Shown here: positions 40,895-51,349 of the stretch, piece by piece
How positions within the stretch are numbered: the stretch's first letter is position 1
Layout of the letters: every line of letters begins with the position of its first letter
Assembly (NCBI RefSeq): GCF_028640845.1
Contig: NC_080543.1
Coordinates: 15,347,858-15,411,857, forward strand
Length of the DNA: 64,000 nucleotides
Direction: 5' to 3'
Source of the DNA: Ahaetulla prasina
Lineage: Eukaryota; Chordata; Lepidosauria; Squamata; Colubridae
Program-made: the position numbers and the translations under genes
The notes under the pieces: model-generated
Told to the model about the DNA's origin: nothing
What the model saw: the letters and a program-made list of their open reading frames with translations, nothing else
The model's database searches: none

Positions 40895-41660
40895 GGTTAT
40901 AATACGTTGTGTCCCTTCCTTGACCGGGATGCCTTATGCACAGTCACTCACGCTCTGGTCACGTCTCGGTTGGATTACTGCAATGCTCTCTACATGGGGC
41001 TGCCCTTGAGGTGCACCCGGAGGCTAGTTAGTCCAGAATGCGGCTGCGCGAGTAGTAACGGGAGCCGCTCACAGCTCCCATGTAACATCACTGCTGCATA
41101 GTCTGCACTGGCTTCCTGTGGTCTTTCGGGTGCGCTTCAAGATTCTGGTTACCACCTTTAAAGCGCTCCATGGCTTGGGACCCAGGTACTTACGAGATCG
41201 CCTGCTGTTTCCCTATGCCTCCCACCGACCCGTACGCTCGCACAGAGAAGGTCTCCTCAGGGTGCCGTCCGCCAAACAGTCTCGGCTGGACGCCCCCAGG
41301 AGTAGGGCCTTCTCTGTTGGAGCATCGACGCTCTGGAATGAACTTCCCCCTGGCCTACGTCACGTGCCTCATCTTCGGACCTTCCGTCGTGAGCTAAAAA
41401 CATATTTATTTATTCAAGCGGGACTGGCATAATGTTTTAATAGTTTTAATCTTAAATTGGGTTTTTATTGGGTTTTTAAAAATCTTTTATAATTTTAAAT
41501 TTAAACTTTTAATTATCAGCCTTTTGTAATTTGCTAGGTTTTAATTGTTGGTTTTAATTGTATATGTATTGTGTTTTATTGTTGGCTGTACACCGCCCTG
41601 AGTCCTTCGGGAGAAGGGCGGTATAAAAATTTAATAAATAAATAAATAAATAAATAAATA
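40895..41660 (+). pseudogene. L2-clade LINE, 3' 0.75 kb
   Basis: Starts in codons for FLDRDALCTVTHALVTSRLDYC and runs to RELKTYLF near 41410, in two frames because of an indel near 41030. 3' tail 'ccgccctgagtccttcggga', then AAATA units. Confidence 0.9.
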
Positions 41661-42189
41661 CAGAACACACCGCTAAAATTAAAAAACAACAATAACTTCC
41701 AACCGCACAAAGAAAAAGAAAAAGCAGGAAACTTGTAACACTTTTGTTTTCTCCAAAAATACATTTCTTTTGGGCAAATGGGGGAGGCAGTATTATTATT
41801 TCTCTTCTACCTCCAGTTCTGTATTTTCAAGGGTAAAAAGCTTTTAGTTATATGCAAAGCAATTCTGGGGAAATTAGGACGGCGCACAAAATTACTATTC
41901 TTGGGACGGCAGATAGGTATTTTTCTTCCTTGCCAAATTACAGGCCTGAATCAAAACTGACCCGCTATTAGCAAAACATTGCTTTTAACGTAAGTGCAGG
42001 TTTGAGAGTTTCCATGCTTTCCAATTGCATTTGGAAAAATGAGTTTCATCTCTGCCTCCAGCCGAAATGACAGAAAAGTAAGAAAAAAAGGGACATTCGA
42101 TCCGATTTTAATAGTTTCCAACATCAGGAGGTGACTTTGTAGGTCTGAGATACCTTCCGCAGGAGGGTGTGAAAGTGAAGGGAGGAAAT
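41661..42189. other. No gene recognised
   Basis: No exon or recognised element. Confidence 0.4.
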
Positions 42190-42705
42190 GCAAAGAGTCC
42201 TCGATCACAATGGCAGCCAAAATTCCTGTTGCTAAATGAGACAGTGGTGAAGCTAATTTTGCCCCATTTTTCGGCCTTTCTTGGCACCGTTGTTAAGCAA
42301 ATCACTGCAGCTGATAAGTTAATAACCCAGCTGTTAAGAATCTGGCTTCTCCCTTGACTTTGCTTGTCAGAAGGTCGCAAAAGAGGATCACATGACCCCG
42401 GAATACTGCAACCGTCCTAAACATGAACCAATTGCCAAGCATTCGAATTTTGATCACAGGACCATGGGGATACTTGCAATGATCATAAGCGTGAAAAAGG
42501 GTCATACGTTTTCCTCTGGAAACTGGCATGCGCTTCCAGTTTCCAGGGGAAAAAAATTATTATGCCACAATGGTTTGCTCAACTACCACCACAAAAAGTT
42601 GCAAAATCAAGTCCGGTCATGTGATGATCCACTTTAGGATCATCGTGACTTAGGACAGTAATTGCCAGGCTCAGTTACGATCTAAATCAAGGACTACCTA
42701 TAATT
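42190..42705 (+). mobile_element. Tigger-like MITE, decayed, with internal insert
   Basis: From 'gtcctcgatcacaatggcag' to 'gatctaaatcaaggactacc'. Part 42510-42640 does not match the family and is extra. Confidence 0.7.
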
Positions 42706-42768
42706 ATGGAATTTCAAGACTTTCAAAGGAAAGCTGAATTCTCTTCTTATACGAAAGCAAGCTAGATG

Positions 42769-42981
42769 AGCCGCGGTGGCGCAGTGGTTAGAGTGCCGTA
42801 CTGCAGGCTACTTCTGCCTGCAATTTGGCAGTTCGAATCTCACCAGGCTCAAGATTGACTCAGCCTTCCATCCCTTCCAAGGTGGGTAAAATGAGGACCC
42901 AGATTGTTGGGGACAATAGGCTGACTCTGTAAACCACTTAGAGAGGGCTGTAAAGCGGTATATAAGTCTAAGTTCTATTGC
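42769..42981 (+). mobile_element. Sauria-type SINE
   Basis: Head 'gagccgcggtggcgcagtgg', A/B-box spacing typical of a tRNA, 'gaggacccagattgttgggg', and 3' end 'ataagtctaagttctattgc'. It directly abuts the next MITE. Confidence 0.9.
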
Positions 42982-42983
42982 TA

Positions 42984-43312
42984 CTGTGTTTCCCCGAAAA
43001 TAAGACCCTTATATTTTTTGAACCCCGAAATAAGCGCTTGGCCTTATTTTTGGGGAGGTCTTATTTTTGGGCGCATGGAGCAAGACAGGCTTCTCTTGCC
43101 GTCTTACCTGACTTCTAGCTCTGTCTCCCTAACCCTAACCAGAGGAAATGGTAGGGACTGGCTGTGCATGCATTTAAATATTTTCAGGGAGGGCTTATTT
43201 TTGAGCAGGGCTTATTTTCAGGGAGTCTTATTTTCAGGGGGTTATTTTAGCTCATGCGCTCAAAAGCCTGATTGGGCTTATTATCAACGGGGGTCTTATT
43301 TTCGGGGAAACA
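42984..43312. mobile_element. TA-flanked MITE (CCCCGAAAATAAG family)
   Basis: Begins CTGTGTTTCCCCGAAAATAA, ends TTATTTTCGGGGAAACA, with TA at 42982-42983 and 43313-43314. Confidence 0.85.
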
Positions 43313-43320
43313 TATTAGAT

Positions 43321-44091
43321 CAGTGGTCACCAACTGGTGGTCCGTAGACCGCTGGTGGTCCGTGAGAAAATTCTGGTGGTCCCCAGAAAAATTATTTGCA
43401 TTTTTTATATTGCACTAAATCAGGGGTCCTTAAACTATGGCCCCTGGGACGGATACGTGCAGTGAACCATTTGTGTTGCTGCAGAGAGTCTCCTCCTTCG
43501 AGGTCTTTTTGTGAAAGTCGGAGGGGGGCAGAAATTCCAACTCGGGATCTGCTTCAGCCTCCTGGTGTGAGGCTTTGGGCGAAGGCCGGAGGGAAGTGCC
43601 ACTGGTGGTGAAGAGCCGGACGGCCTTGTTCCAGTGGGACAGCATCATGGCCTGGAGCTGGCTGACCATCTCAGTCCACTGAGCCTCCAGATGCCGGTAC
43701 CTGGCCTTGCACTCCCACAGGTCTTCCCTCTGCTTGGAAAGCCTATGCTCCTAGTCCTCAGTGAGGTGCTTCTGCTGAGCCTCCTTCTCAGTCAGATCCA
43801 ATTTGAACTGAGCTGTTTTGCCAACTCTTTTCTCATGGTGACTGCTTAGCTCCAGCAACTGCTTCCTGTTGGGGCCCTAAGGAGCCTGGGCGACCAGGTG
43901 AAGAGTGGTGAGTAGAGTCTGGCAAGGTGCCCCTCGACATGAGTGACATTGAGTTGGCCATGCCCACCCAGTCACATGCCCACCTTGCAACACCCGCCCA
44001 GCCAGTCATTAGGTAGATCATATTAGTGGTCCGCGAGATTTAAAATTATGAATTTAGTGGTCCCTGAGGTCCAAAAGGTTGGGGACCCCTG
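43321..44091. mobile_element. Charlie-like hAT carrying a second hAT with captured gene sequence
   Basis: Begins CAGTGGTCACCAACTGG, ends GGTTGGGGACCCCTG. Flanks tattagat (43313-43320) and tggtagat (44092-44099) agree at six of eight. The inner part starts with another hAT end, CAGGGGTCCTTAAACTATGG, at about 43423. Its right end is unclear, near 43990-44020. Confidence 0.75.
43430..43860 (-). pseudogene. Captured coiled-coil gene fragment inside a hAT
   Basis: The minus strand from about 43860 to 43430 reads as protein-like sequence with one in-frame stop (TAG near 43755): a charged heptad-rich segment with the words LDLTEKEAQQKHL and RLSKQREDLWECKARYRHLE, then TEMVSQLQAMMLSHW and a Ser/Pro-rich C-terminal part. 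The last codons run into the hAT end. The composition and heptad spacing suit a host cytoskeletal or centrosomal-type coiled-coil protein, but I cannot name the gene. It is probably a gene piece picked up by the transposon and now dead. An ancient transposon-encoded protein is the alternative. Confidence 0.55.
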
Positions 44092-44099
44092 TGGTAGAT

Positions 44100-44222
44100 G
44101 ACCTTAAGTCAGTCATTCTTTCTCAGTCATAGGAAGAAGGAAATGGCAAACCACTTATGAAAAACATTGCCACGAAACCTGCAGGGCCTTCTCCATATAG
44201 TAACCAGGAGTCATGATCTACT
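44100..44222 (+). mobile_element. SINE 3'-part relic
   Basis: 'ggcaaaccacttatgaaaaa' and 'gccacgaaacctgcagggcc' match the body of 38864-39082; the tRNA head is absent. Confidence 0.65.
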
Positions 44223-44368
44223 CAGCCAAAACCTCCTCCTCCTTCTTCTCCTTGCCATTGTTTATCCATTGCAGGATGAAGGCCTCTTCTGCATGTTTCC
44301 AACCAATATGTTTCCTCATAATATTGGAGACTAAAAAAATGGTAAATGACACACGCTAATAGACTGCA

Positions 44369-44818
44369 TACTGGGGTACCTACGAGACCTCCTACCTCCT
44401 GCCGCCGATAGCCTCCCAACGACCGGTGCGCTCCCACAGAGCGGGCCTCCTCCGGGTGCCGTCGACCAAGCAATGCAGGTTGGCGACCCCCAGGGGGAGG
44501 GCCTTCTCTGTGGCAGCACCGGCCCTGTGGAACGAGCTTCCTCCAGGGTTACGGCAACTCCCAGACCTCTGGACCTTCAGGCGTGAACTGAAGACTTTAT
44601 TATTTCAACGAGCTGGACTAGCCTAAGAATAAAATATTTTAGTTAATTTTAATGGGTTTTAACCGGTTTTTACCGTTTTAGTTATTTGGCGATTGAAATA
44701 TTTTGTTTTAATTGGGTTTTAAATTGCTTATTTATTATTGTTGTATTTTAATATGCCTGTGAACCGCCCTGAGTCCTACGGGAGATGGTGCAGTATAAAA
44801 GTATAAAAATAAATAAAA
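44369..44818 (+). pseudogene. L2-clade LINE, 3' 0.45 kb
   Basis: Starts at 'ggggtacctacgagacctcc' (codons for GYLRD). Frame 44426-44626 (66 codons) is nearly identical to 36297-36497. 3' tail 'ccgccctgagtcctacggga'. Confidence 0.9.
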
Positions 44819-45235
44819 TAATTGCTATACAATTTTTAACTTCTGTGTAGAAGCATAGGTGTCGTATGGTTCCTGAAGAACCTCTACTGTCCACTTTGCA
44901 ACTTTCTAATAAAAATCCCTTTCTTGGGATGCCAAGAACGAAAAAGAAAAGCAAGCAGGCAGGCAAACAATAAATCCAATATTTTAAAAAAAAAACCAAA
45001 AACAGAAAAACAGCATCCATAATGAGATGGCCTCTACATATTTCACAATTACAACTTTCTATCAATTCCTTGGTGGACAGGCAGACTGACTCACAGAAAA
45101 CATCTTAAAAATACTGTTAAAAAAAACCCCACACACAAACATGTTATCTTATTTATTGTGTGCCATCATAATAGTACTCAGCGGTATCTCACAGCCCAGT
45201 TTGTCTATTTACAGGCCAATGTTAAAAGAAACCTC
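44819..45235. other. No gene recognised
   Basis: AT-rich. No exon or element called. Confidence 0.4.
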
Positions 45236-46075
45236 AAAAGAAGCGGGGAGAGCTTGGGAGGACAAAGGCTATGAAGGGAGATGGAAGAAATTCAGAATTT
45301 TCAACCGCAAGAAGACTCAGGATACTTTTCAAATACTTGAAAGATTTGTCTCGCAGAGCCTGCAGGTCAAAGCCTGTTCTTTCTTCTCCCAGATTGCAGG
45401 ACACAGAATAATGGGTTTAAGTCAGTGGTGAAATCCAAATTTTTTTTTACTACCGGTTCTGTGGGGCGTGGCTTGGTGAGCGTGGCTTGGTGGGTGTGGC
45501 AGGGGAAGGATACTGCAAAATCTCCATTCCCACCCCACTCCAGGGGAAGGATACCGCAAAATCCCCATTTCCACTCCACTTCAAGGGAAGGATACTGCAA
45601 GATCTCCATTCCCACCCCACTCCAGGGAAAGGATACTGCAAGATCTCCATTCCCACCCCATTCCAGAGCAAGGATACTGCAAAATCCCCATTCCCACCCC
45701 ACTCCAGGGGAAGGATACTGCAAAATCCCCATTCCCTCCCCACTCTGGGGCCAGCCAGAGGTGGTATTTGCCAATTCTCCAAACTACTCAAAATTTCTGC
45801 TACCGGTTCTCCAGAACCGGCTGGATTTCAACCCTGGTTTAAGCTATGAGAAGGCAGATGCCAACCAGACGTTATGAAAAAGGGAAACCTTTCTAACATT
45901 ACGAGGAGCTTGACTGCAGAGCCAATTATTTAGCAAAGTGATGAGGTTCTCTTCCCTGCATGGATTCAAGCAAAGGCTATACAGTGATCGCTCACAGATG
46001 CTTTAATCTGGATTTCTGCACTGAGCAAGGGGTTAGATTTAATGGTCCCTTCCAATTCTATGCTTCTATGAAAGA
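45236..46075 (+). mobile_element. CR1 LINE (second subfamily) split by a hAT
   Basis: 45236-45422 and 45837-46075 join as the end of a CR1 element: 'acaggacacagaataatggg', then 'gattcaagcaaaggctatac' and 'ttccaattctatgcttctat'. Old, with many stops. Confidence 0.7.
45423..45836. mobile_element. hAT MITE with internal 41-bp repeat, six units
   Basis: Begins CAGTGGTGAAATCC, ends GCTGGATTTCAACCCTG. Flanks gtttaagt (45415-45422) and gtttaagc (45837-45844) agree at seven of eight. Six units of 40-42 bp beginning 'aaggatactgcaaaatc' lie at about 45508-45755. The long frames on both strands arise from this repeat. Confidence 0.93.
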
Positions 46076-46204
46076 ATCTTTGCCACAATTATTAAAGCTA
46101 ACAACAATATGTTGCGTGAGAACAGGTAGAGAAAGCAAATGGGTCATACAGCGGTTTGTTTTCCTCTTTAAAAAAAAAAAAGGAGGAAGGGGAAGGAAAG
46201 TATC

Positions 46205-46350
46205 CTCCTTACAGAATACAGAATAATAAAGTTGGAAGAGACTTCGGAGATCTTCTAGTCCAACCCCCTGCTCAAGCTGGAGACCCGTTGCCGTTTCGGA
46301 CAAGTGTCTGTCTAGTCTCTTCTTAAAAAGTCTCCAGTGATGGAGAATCC
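46205..46350 (-). mobile_element. CR1 LINE 3' tail
   Basis: Plus strand 'aataataaagttggaagaga', 'cttctagtccaaccccctgc' and 'ttcttaaaaagtctccagtg' are the reverse of a CR1 3' end. Confidence 0.85.
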
Positions 46351-46359
46351 AAAATTGCA

Positions 46360-46576
46360 GCGCCCGCCCCCCCCCCCCCCCGGCCCGTTTTTGGGCCCAG
46401 GAGGCTGCAGGAAGGCCTGCTAGGCCAAAAACGGGGGCGGGGCGGGGGGGGTTGTGCATGCATGCGTGGGGGAGCGGGGGGAGCACAGGGGGTCGTGCAC
46501 ACATGCGCCAGGGGGGTGCATTGCATTATGCGCACGCTTCCGTCAAACAGTGAGAAAAAGGTTAGCCATCACTGTC
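46360..46576. mobile_element. hAT end fragment (CCGTGATGG family)
   Basis: Begins with a 16-base C run and GC-rich phrases; right end 'aaaaaggttagccatcactg'. Left end missing. Confidence 0.6.
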
Positions 46577-46599
46577 ATATACCAATGGTACACTGCCAT

Positions 46600-47058
46600 A
46601 TACCATTACGGGACCGCCTGCTGTTACCTTATGCCTCCCACCGACCTGTACGCTCACACAGAGAGGGTCTTCTCAGGGTGCCGTCCGCCAAGCAATGTCG
46701 GCTGGCGGCCCCCAGGGGAAGGGCCCTCTCTGTTGGAGCACCCACCCTTTGGAACGAACTTCCCCCTGGTTTGCGCCAATTACCCGACCTTCGGACCTTT
46801 CGCCGTGAGCTGAAAACGCATTTGTTTATTCAAGCGGGACTGGCTTAAATTTTTAATTCTAAACTTTTTAATTCTAAACAATTTTAATCGGGGTTATTAT
46901 TTATAAATTTTAAGGGTTTTTAAATTTGATTGTTTTAATTTCGGCCATTTATGGATTATGTTTGTTTTAAGTTTTTGTTTTAATTGTACATTGTGTTGTT
47001 TTTATACTTTGGCTGTACACCGCCCTGAGTCCTTCGGGAGAAGGGGGGTATAAAAATC

Positions 47059-47097
<39 letters not shown>

Positions 47098-47100
47098 ATT
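46600..47100 (+). pseudogene. L2-clade LINE, 3' 0.5 kb
   Basis: Starts 'attacgggaccgcctgctgt'; reads RPVRSHREGLLRVPSAKQCR, LWNELPPGLRQLPDLRTF and RELKTHLF to 46848. Tail 'ccgccctgagtccttcggga', then AAATA units. Confidence 0.92.
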
Positions 47101-47129
47101 ACAAATCGTAGTGGCATGATTTGGTGATG

Positions 47130-47510
47130 AATTGCCATCTTCGACAGACGCATGAATTCTGCTTTGTATAGAAAAATTCTACAGGAAAATATCAAATCCC
47201 CTGTACGCCAGTTGAAGCTGATTCATAAGCGGAAACTTGCTGCATGGCAATTATCTTCAAATTATATAAATAAGTCTGTAAGCAAAAGTGAACGAAGAAG
47301 AATAAATTCAACATTTTGGAATGGGCCAAGTCAAGTCCAGGACAAAATTCAAGAGAAATGTTGTGGCAGGATTCCTAGTTTATGCCAGAAAATTCAAATG
47401 TTATTGAGTTGACGTGGTTTGCTATGGAGGCGTGGACCACATACCTACGCGGCAAGATGGAAGACTGTTCAGAAATTTTAAAAAGCATTTGGTTGTAATT
47501 ATTTCAACTA
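47130..47510 (+). pseudogene. Tc1-like transposase remnant
   Basis: The frame 47152-47412 starts MNSALYRKILQENIKSPVRQ, which resembles the segment before the catalytic 'QQDNDPKHT' motif of Tc1-family transposases. After that the resemblance fades (an N-G-P-S-Q word recalls WPSQSPDLNP). The DDE residues are not all present, so it is a dead copy. No inverted ends found. Confidence 0.45.
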
Positions 47511-47549
47511 ATAATAAGACAGGTATCTAAGGCAGTGTTTCGCAAGCTA

Positions 47550-47952
47550 CACAGGTAGTTCTCGATTTACGAGCACAACTGAACCCGAACATTTATGCTG
47601 CTAAGTGAAACATTTGTTAAGTCAGTTTTGCCCCATTTTGTGACCTTTCTTGCCACAGTTGTTAAGTGAATCGCTCCAGTGGTTAAGTTAGTAAAACGGT
47701 TGTTAAGTAAATCTGGCTTCCCCATTGACTTTGCTTGTCGGAAGGTTGCAAAAGGGGAATCACGTGACCCTGGGATACGGCAACCGTAATAATTACGAAC
47801 CAATTGCCAAGCATCCAATTTTTGATCACATGACCTTGGGGATGTTGCAATGGTTGTTAACTATGAAAAATGGTCATAAGTCACTTTTTTTTCAGTGTCA
47901 TCGTAACTTTGAACGGTCACTAAATGAACTGTTGCAAGTCAAGAACTACCTA
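47550..47952 (+). mobile_element. Tigger-like MITE, complete
   Basis: Left 'cacaggtagttctcgattta', right 'gcaagtcaagaactaccta', TA at both ends (47548-47549 and 47951-47954, where the right flank is tata). Best-preserved copy besides 14-423. Confidence 0.88.
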
Positions 47953-48077
47953 TACAGGCATATCATTTGTGAGATTGTTTTGTTTATGAAATAAAGGAAC
48001 CAAATATTATTCTTCATGCCCTTTCTGTAGGACCCCACAACGAGCTTCATAATATTGTAATATTATCCTACAGATAA

Positions 48078-48316
48078 GAGCCGCGGTGGTGCAGTGGTTA
48101 GAGTGCAGTACTGCAGGCTACTTCTGCTGACTGCCGGCTGCCCGCAATTTGGCAGTTCGAATCTCACCAGGCTCAAGGTTGACTCAGCCTTCCATCCTTC
48201 CGAGGTGGGTAAAATGAGGACCCAGATTGTTGGGGGCAATAGGCTGACTCGGTAAACTGCTTAGAGCGGGCTGTAAAAGCACTATGAAGCGGTATAGAAG
48301 TCTAAGTGCTATTGCT
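48078..48316 (+). mobile_element. Sauria-type SINE
   Basis: 'gagccgcggtggtgcagtgg' to 'gtctaagtgctattgctaag'. Contains a small head duplication ('ctgctgactgccggctgccc') absent from 42769. Confidence 0.9.
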
Positions 48317-48830
48317 AAGCTATAATAGGTAATATTCAATATGCAAAATGGAAAAACACCAGAAAGAGAGAAAACAGTTTTTTCAGCAAACTGCATAAAA
48401 ATGGTTAGTGTGCTTATTTATGGAAATGGCCACTCAAAAAAGAGAGAAAAGGAACACCTTTACAGTTCATGTTTCAGTAATAACACTCAACTCGCTTCCA
48501 CGGGCATTCAAGCACTTTCACAGTATGTAATGTAACATCTGCGCCAGGAATTTATTGACCTCATTTCCCCAAAGTACAGCACAGTGAAGCACAACACAAA
48601 GATCTTCTGAGTACTTCTGAATCAAACCTCGGTTGGCATTAAAATTCCGACACAGGGGGAAAAATTAAAAAGTCTTTCAGGCACCGAACCTGGCAGGATG
48701 GCATCCGTATTAGCAATGGATTATTAATTCTTAAAACGACGGAATTGAAAGGCTTCCACCCAAGCGGTGATTAGAGGAACCAAACAAGAGTTTGGTTTAG
48801 AGTTTGGGCTAAATTCCAAAAAAGAGATTA
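48317..48830. other. No gene recognised
   Basis: No exon or repeat recognised. Confidence 0.4.
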
Positions 48831-49076
48831 CCATACTTTTCGGAGTATAAGATGCACTTTCCTTCCCCAAAAAAGTGGATGGAAATATCTGTGCATCTTA
48901 TACAATGAATGTTGCCAAAACCCCGCCCACCCGCCGCCCCCCATCCTTTGGCCTCTGCCTCCCAGTGATTTACCTCCTTGCAGCAAACAGCCTGTGAGCT
49001 TCAGCACAGACTGATTTAGCACAAGCAGCTGATTGGTGGTATCACAGCTACAGTCACCCAATTTTAAGTGTCCCAC
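48831..49076 (+). mobile_element. DNA transposon half (TTTTCGGAGTATAAGA family)
   Basis: Starts 'ccatacttttcggagtataa' and 'gcatcttatac', the end of a known type of amniote DNA element. The opposite end was not found; a hAT follows. Confidence 0.5.
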
Positions 49077-49077
49077 A

Positions 49078-49322
49078 CAGTGGTGTGTTTCTACTGGTTC
49101 ACCCCGGTTCAAGCGAGCCACTAGCAGCGACGGTGAGCTGAGAGCGAACCGGTTTGCTCCGACCATCAGCTGGGCCCTCCTGCCCTATACCTACCTATAT
49201 TCGTTCATTTTTAGCCCAGTTGATAGGCACGACAGAGCGGATTGCCGCGCCTCAGCTGTTGTGAAATGCAAAGCACATGCGCGAAGTGAACCGGTTGTAA
49301 CACCGGTTGAAACCCACCACTG
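49078..49322. mobile_element. hAT element (CAGTGGTGTGTTTC)
   Basis: Ends CAGTGGTGTGTTTC and GTTGAAACCCACCACTG, with a perfect 8-bp duplication gtcccaca (49070-49077, 49323-49330). Confidence 0.9.
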
Positions 49323-49330
49323 GTCCCACA

Positions 49331-50129
49331 CCAGCAGTTAATCTTCTGATTAGACAGTGGCACAGATTGTGACCCTTTTTCTTCAAATACTTGTACACCG
49401 ATCTGATAAGAGATGTCTCCCACATAACTCAATATCCCTAACTGGAATATCCTAAAAATACAGACGCGAGCTGCAAAACATGGACGTTCTTATAGAGGAA
49501 CTAATAGAGAGTTTACTGTTTCCTTCTCTCCTAACTTGCAAGAGGAAAGAAATTGTGACTTCAGAGTGATTCAGTGTCTGCCCAAGAGCAGTGCCAAGGG
49601 CAAAATATTGAACTGGACCTAAAAAGGCTCAGCAGGACTTCAGCAGTAGAACACAACAGAAAGAGAAGACTAGAATGAAATTATTCTTGGTCCTTCCATG
49701 GAGGGTAGATTCATATCTCTAGAGGGTCTACATCTTGAATCATTGATTAATATTACCTTCAGCATTTGCAAAGCCCAATGAAATGACACGATCTGAGCAA
49801 AAGGCCAAATAATTAGAGTTTATCTTCCAGGTTTTTCATCCATAGGGATTTAAAGTTATTGAGCAGAAATCCTGTGGAGTAAGCTGGATGGTTCGAGCAA
49901 ATGTCAAAAGCTCAACACAGATCAGGACTGTCATAAGAACATAAGATTGCACCGCCGGCTCATCTAGTCATACATTCTGTTATTACAGCAGCCAACCAAC
50001 TATGCAAGGAAGCCCAGTAGTCTCCCAGAAGATGGCCTTCAGAAGCAATTCCATCGTGGCCAATACTATATCTACTGCCCAAAACTCCTTTTTCTCCTCT
50101 TAAAGCACAATGTGTTTAAAGGTGTTTAA
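49331..50129. other. Unassigned; one interspersed-repeat-like segment
   Basis: 49933-50060 ('gaacataagattgcaccgcc', 'cccagtagtctcccagaag') resembles a common reptile interspersed repeat I cannot name. Otherwise no gene. Confidence 0.4.
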
Positions 50130-50311
50130 AGATCACGTGAAAGGTTAGCACAGCTTCATATGCTGCACTGGTAGGACCACACTTGGAACACTCATACAGT
50201 TTTGGTCACTACGATACAAAAAAGATGTTGAGATGCTACAAAGAGTGCAGAGAAGAGCAACAAAGATGATTAGGGGATTGGAGGCTAATTCGTATGCTGA
50301 ATGGTTACAAG

Positions 50312-50468
50312 GAATAGGGTAGGGTAGGGTAGGGTAGAGTAGAGTAGAGTAGAGTAGAGTAGCGTAGCGTAGCGTAGCGTAGCGTAGCGTAGCGTAGAGT
50401 AGAGTAGAGTAGAGTAGAGTAGAGTAGAGTAGAGTAGAGCAGAGCAGAATAGAATAGAATAGAATAAT
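50312..50468 (+). repeat. Pentamer array in variant blocks
   Basis: About 31 five-base units in successive blocks: GGGTA, GAGTA, GCGTA, GAGTA again, GAGCA, then GAATA. It joins the AATAG tail of the reverse CR1 at 50466. Confidence 0.95.
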
Positions 50469-50691
50469 AGAGTTGGAAGAGACCTCGGAGGTCTTCTAGT
50501 CCAACCCCCTGCTTAGGCAGGAAAACCTATACCACTTCATATAAATGGTTGTCCAATCTCTTCTTAAAAACCTCCAGTGTTGGAGCATTTACAACTTCTG
50601 GAGGCAAGCTGTTTCACTGGTTAACTGTTCCAACTGTCAGGAAATGTCTTCTTAGTTCTAGGTTGCTTCTTTCCTTGATTGTGAATGTGCA
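50466..50691 (-). mobile_element. CR1 LINE 3' end (snake pentamer-tail type)
   Basis: Reverse-oriented: 'gagttggaagagacctcgga', 'cttctagtccaaccccctgc' to about 'ttctaggttgcttctttcct'. Its tail is the start of the AATAG array. Confidence 0.9.
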
Positions 50692-50962
50692 ATCTAATGC
50701 AAAAAAGGACTAGGGATGACATGAAGGCAGTCTTTCAATAGCCGAGGGACTATCAGAAGGAGAAGAGGATTAAGTATTCTCCAAAACACCTGAGAGCAGG
50801 ACAAAAATTAACAGATGGAAGCTTATCAAACAGAGATCCAACCTAGGACCAAGGTGAAATTTCCTGTCCTTGTGAACAATTGATCAGTGGAATGATTTGC
50901 CTTCAGAAGTTGTAGGTGCTCCAACACTGGAGGCTTTTAAGAGTAGACTGGATTATACATTT

Positions 50963-51163
50963 ATTAAGTAAGTCCAGCTTCCTCTATTGACTTTGCCAGC
51001 TGGAAAGCTTGTAAAATGGCCACCATGTGACCCAGGATATCGCAACCCTCATAAATACACGTTGGTTGCGAATTTTGATTATGTGCTGCAACAGTCGTAA
51101 GTGCGAGGGCCAGTCACTTTTTTTCAGTGTCGTTATAACTTCGAACAGTTACTAACTAAATTA
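50963..51163 (+). mobile_element. Tigger-like MITE, partial
   Basis: 'tattgactttgccagctgga' to 'aacttcgaacagttactaac'. Left and right ends missing. Confidence 0.65.
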
Positions 51164-51349
51164 ATAGCCATAGCACTTAGGCTTATATACCGCTTCACAG
51201 TTCTTCACAGCCCTCTCTAAGCGGTTTACAGAGTCAGCCTATTGCCTCCAACAATCTGGGTCCTCATTTTACCCACCTAAGACGTTTGGAAAGCTGAGTC
51301 AACTATGAGCCGGTGAGAATCGAACTACTGAACTGCTGGCAGTCAGTTC

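Larger units (their letters stand above)
50130..50962 (+). mobile_element. CR1 LINE split by a younger CR1 insertion
   Basis: 50140-50311 reads CR1 ORF2 words ('gagtgcagagaagagcaaca') and 50692-50962 continues ('ggactagggatgacatgaag', 'gctccaacactggagg'). A reverse CR1 tail and a pentamer array lie between. Confidence 0.8.

Noticed and set aside
45367..45877. Frames of 113-150 codons on both strands
   Set aside because: Produced by six tandem 41-bp units of a hAT MITE.
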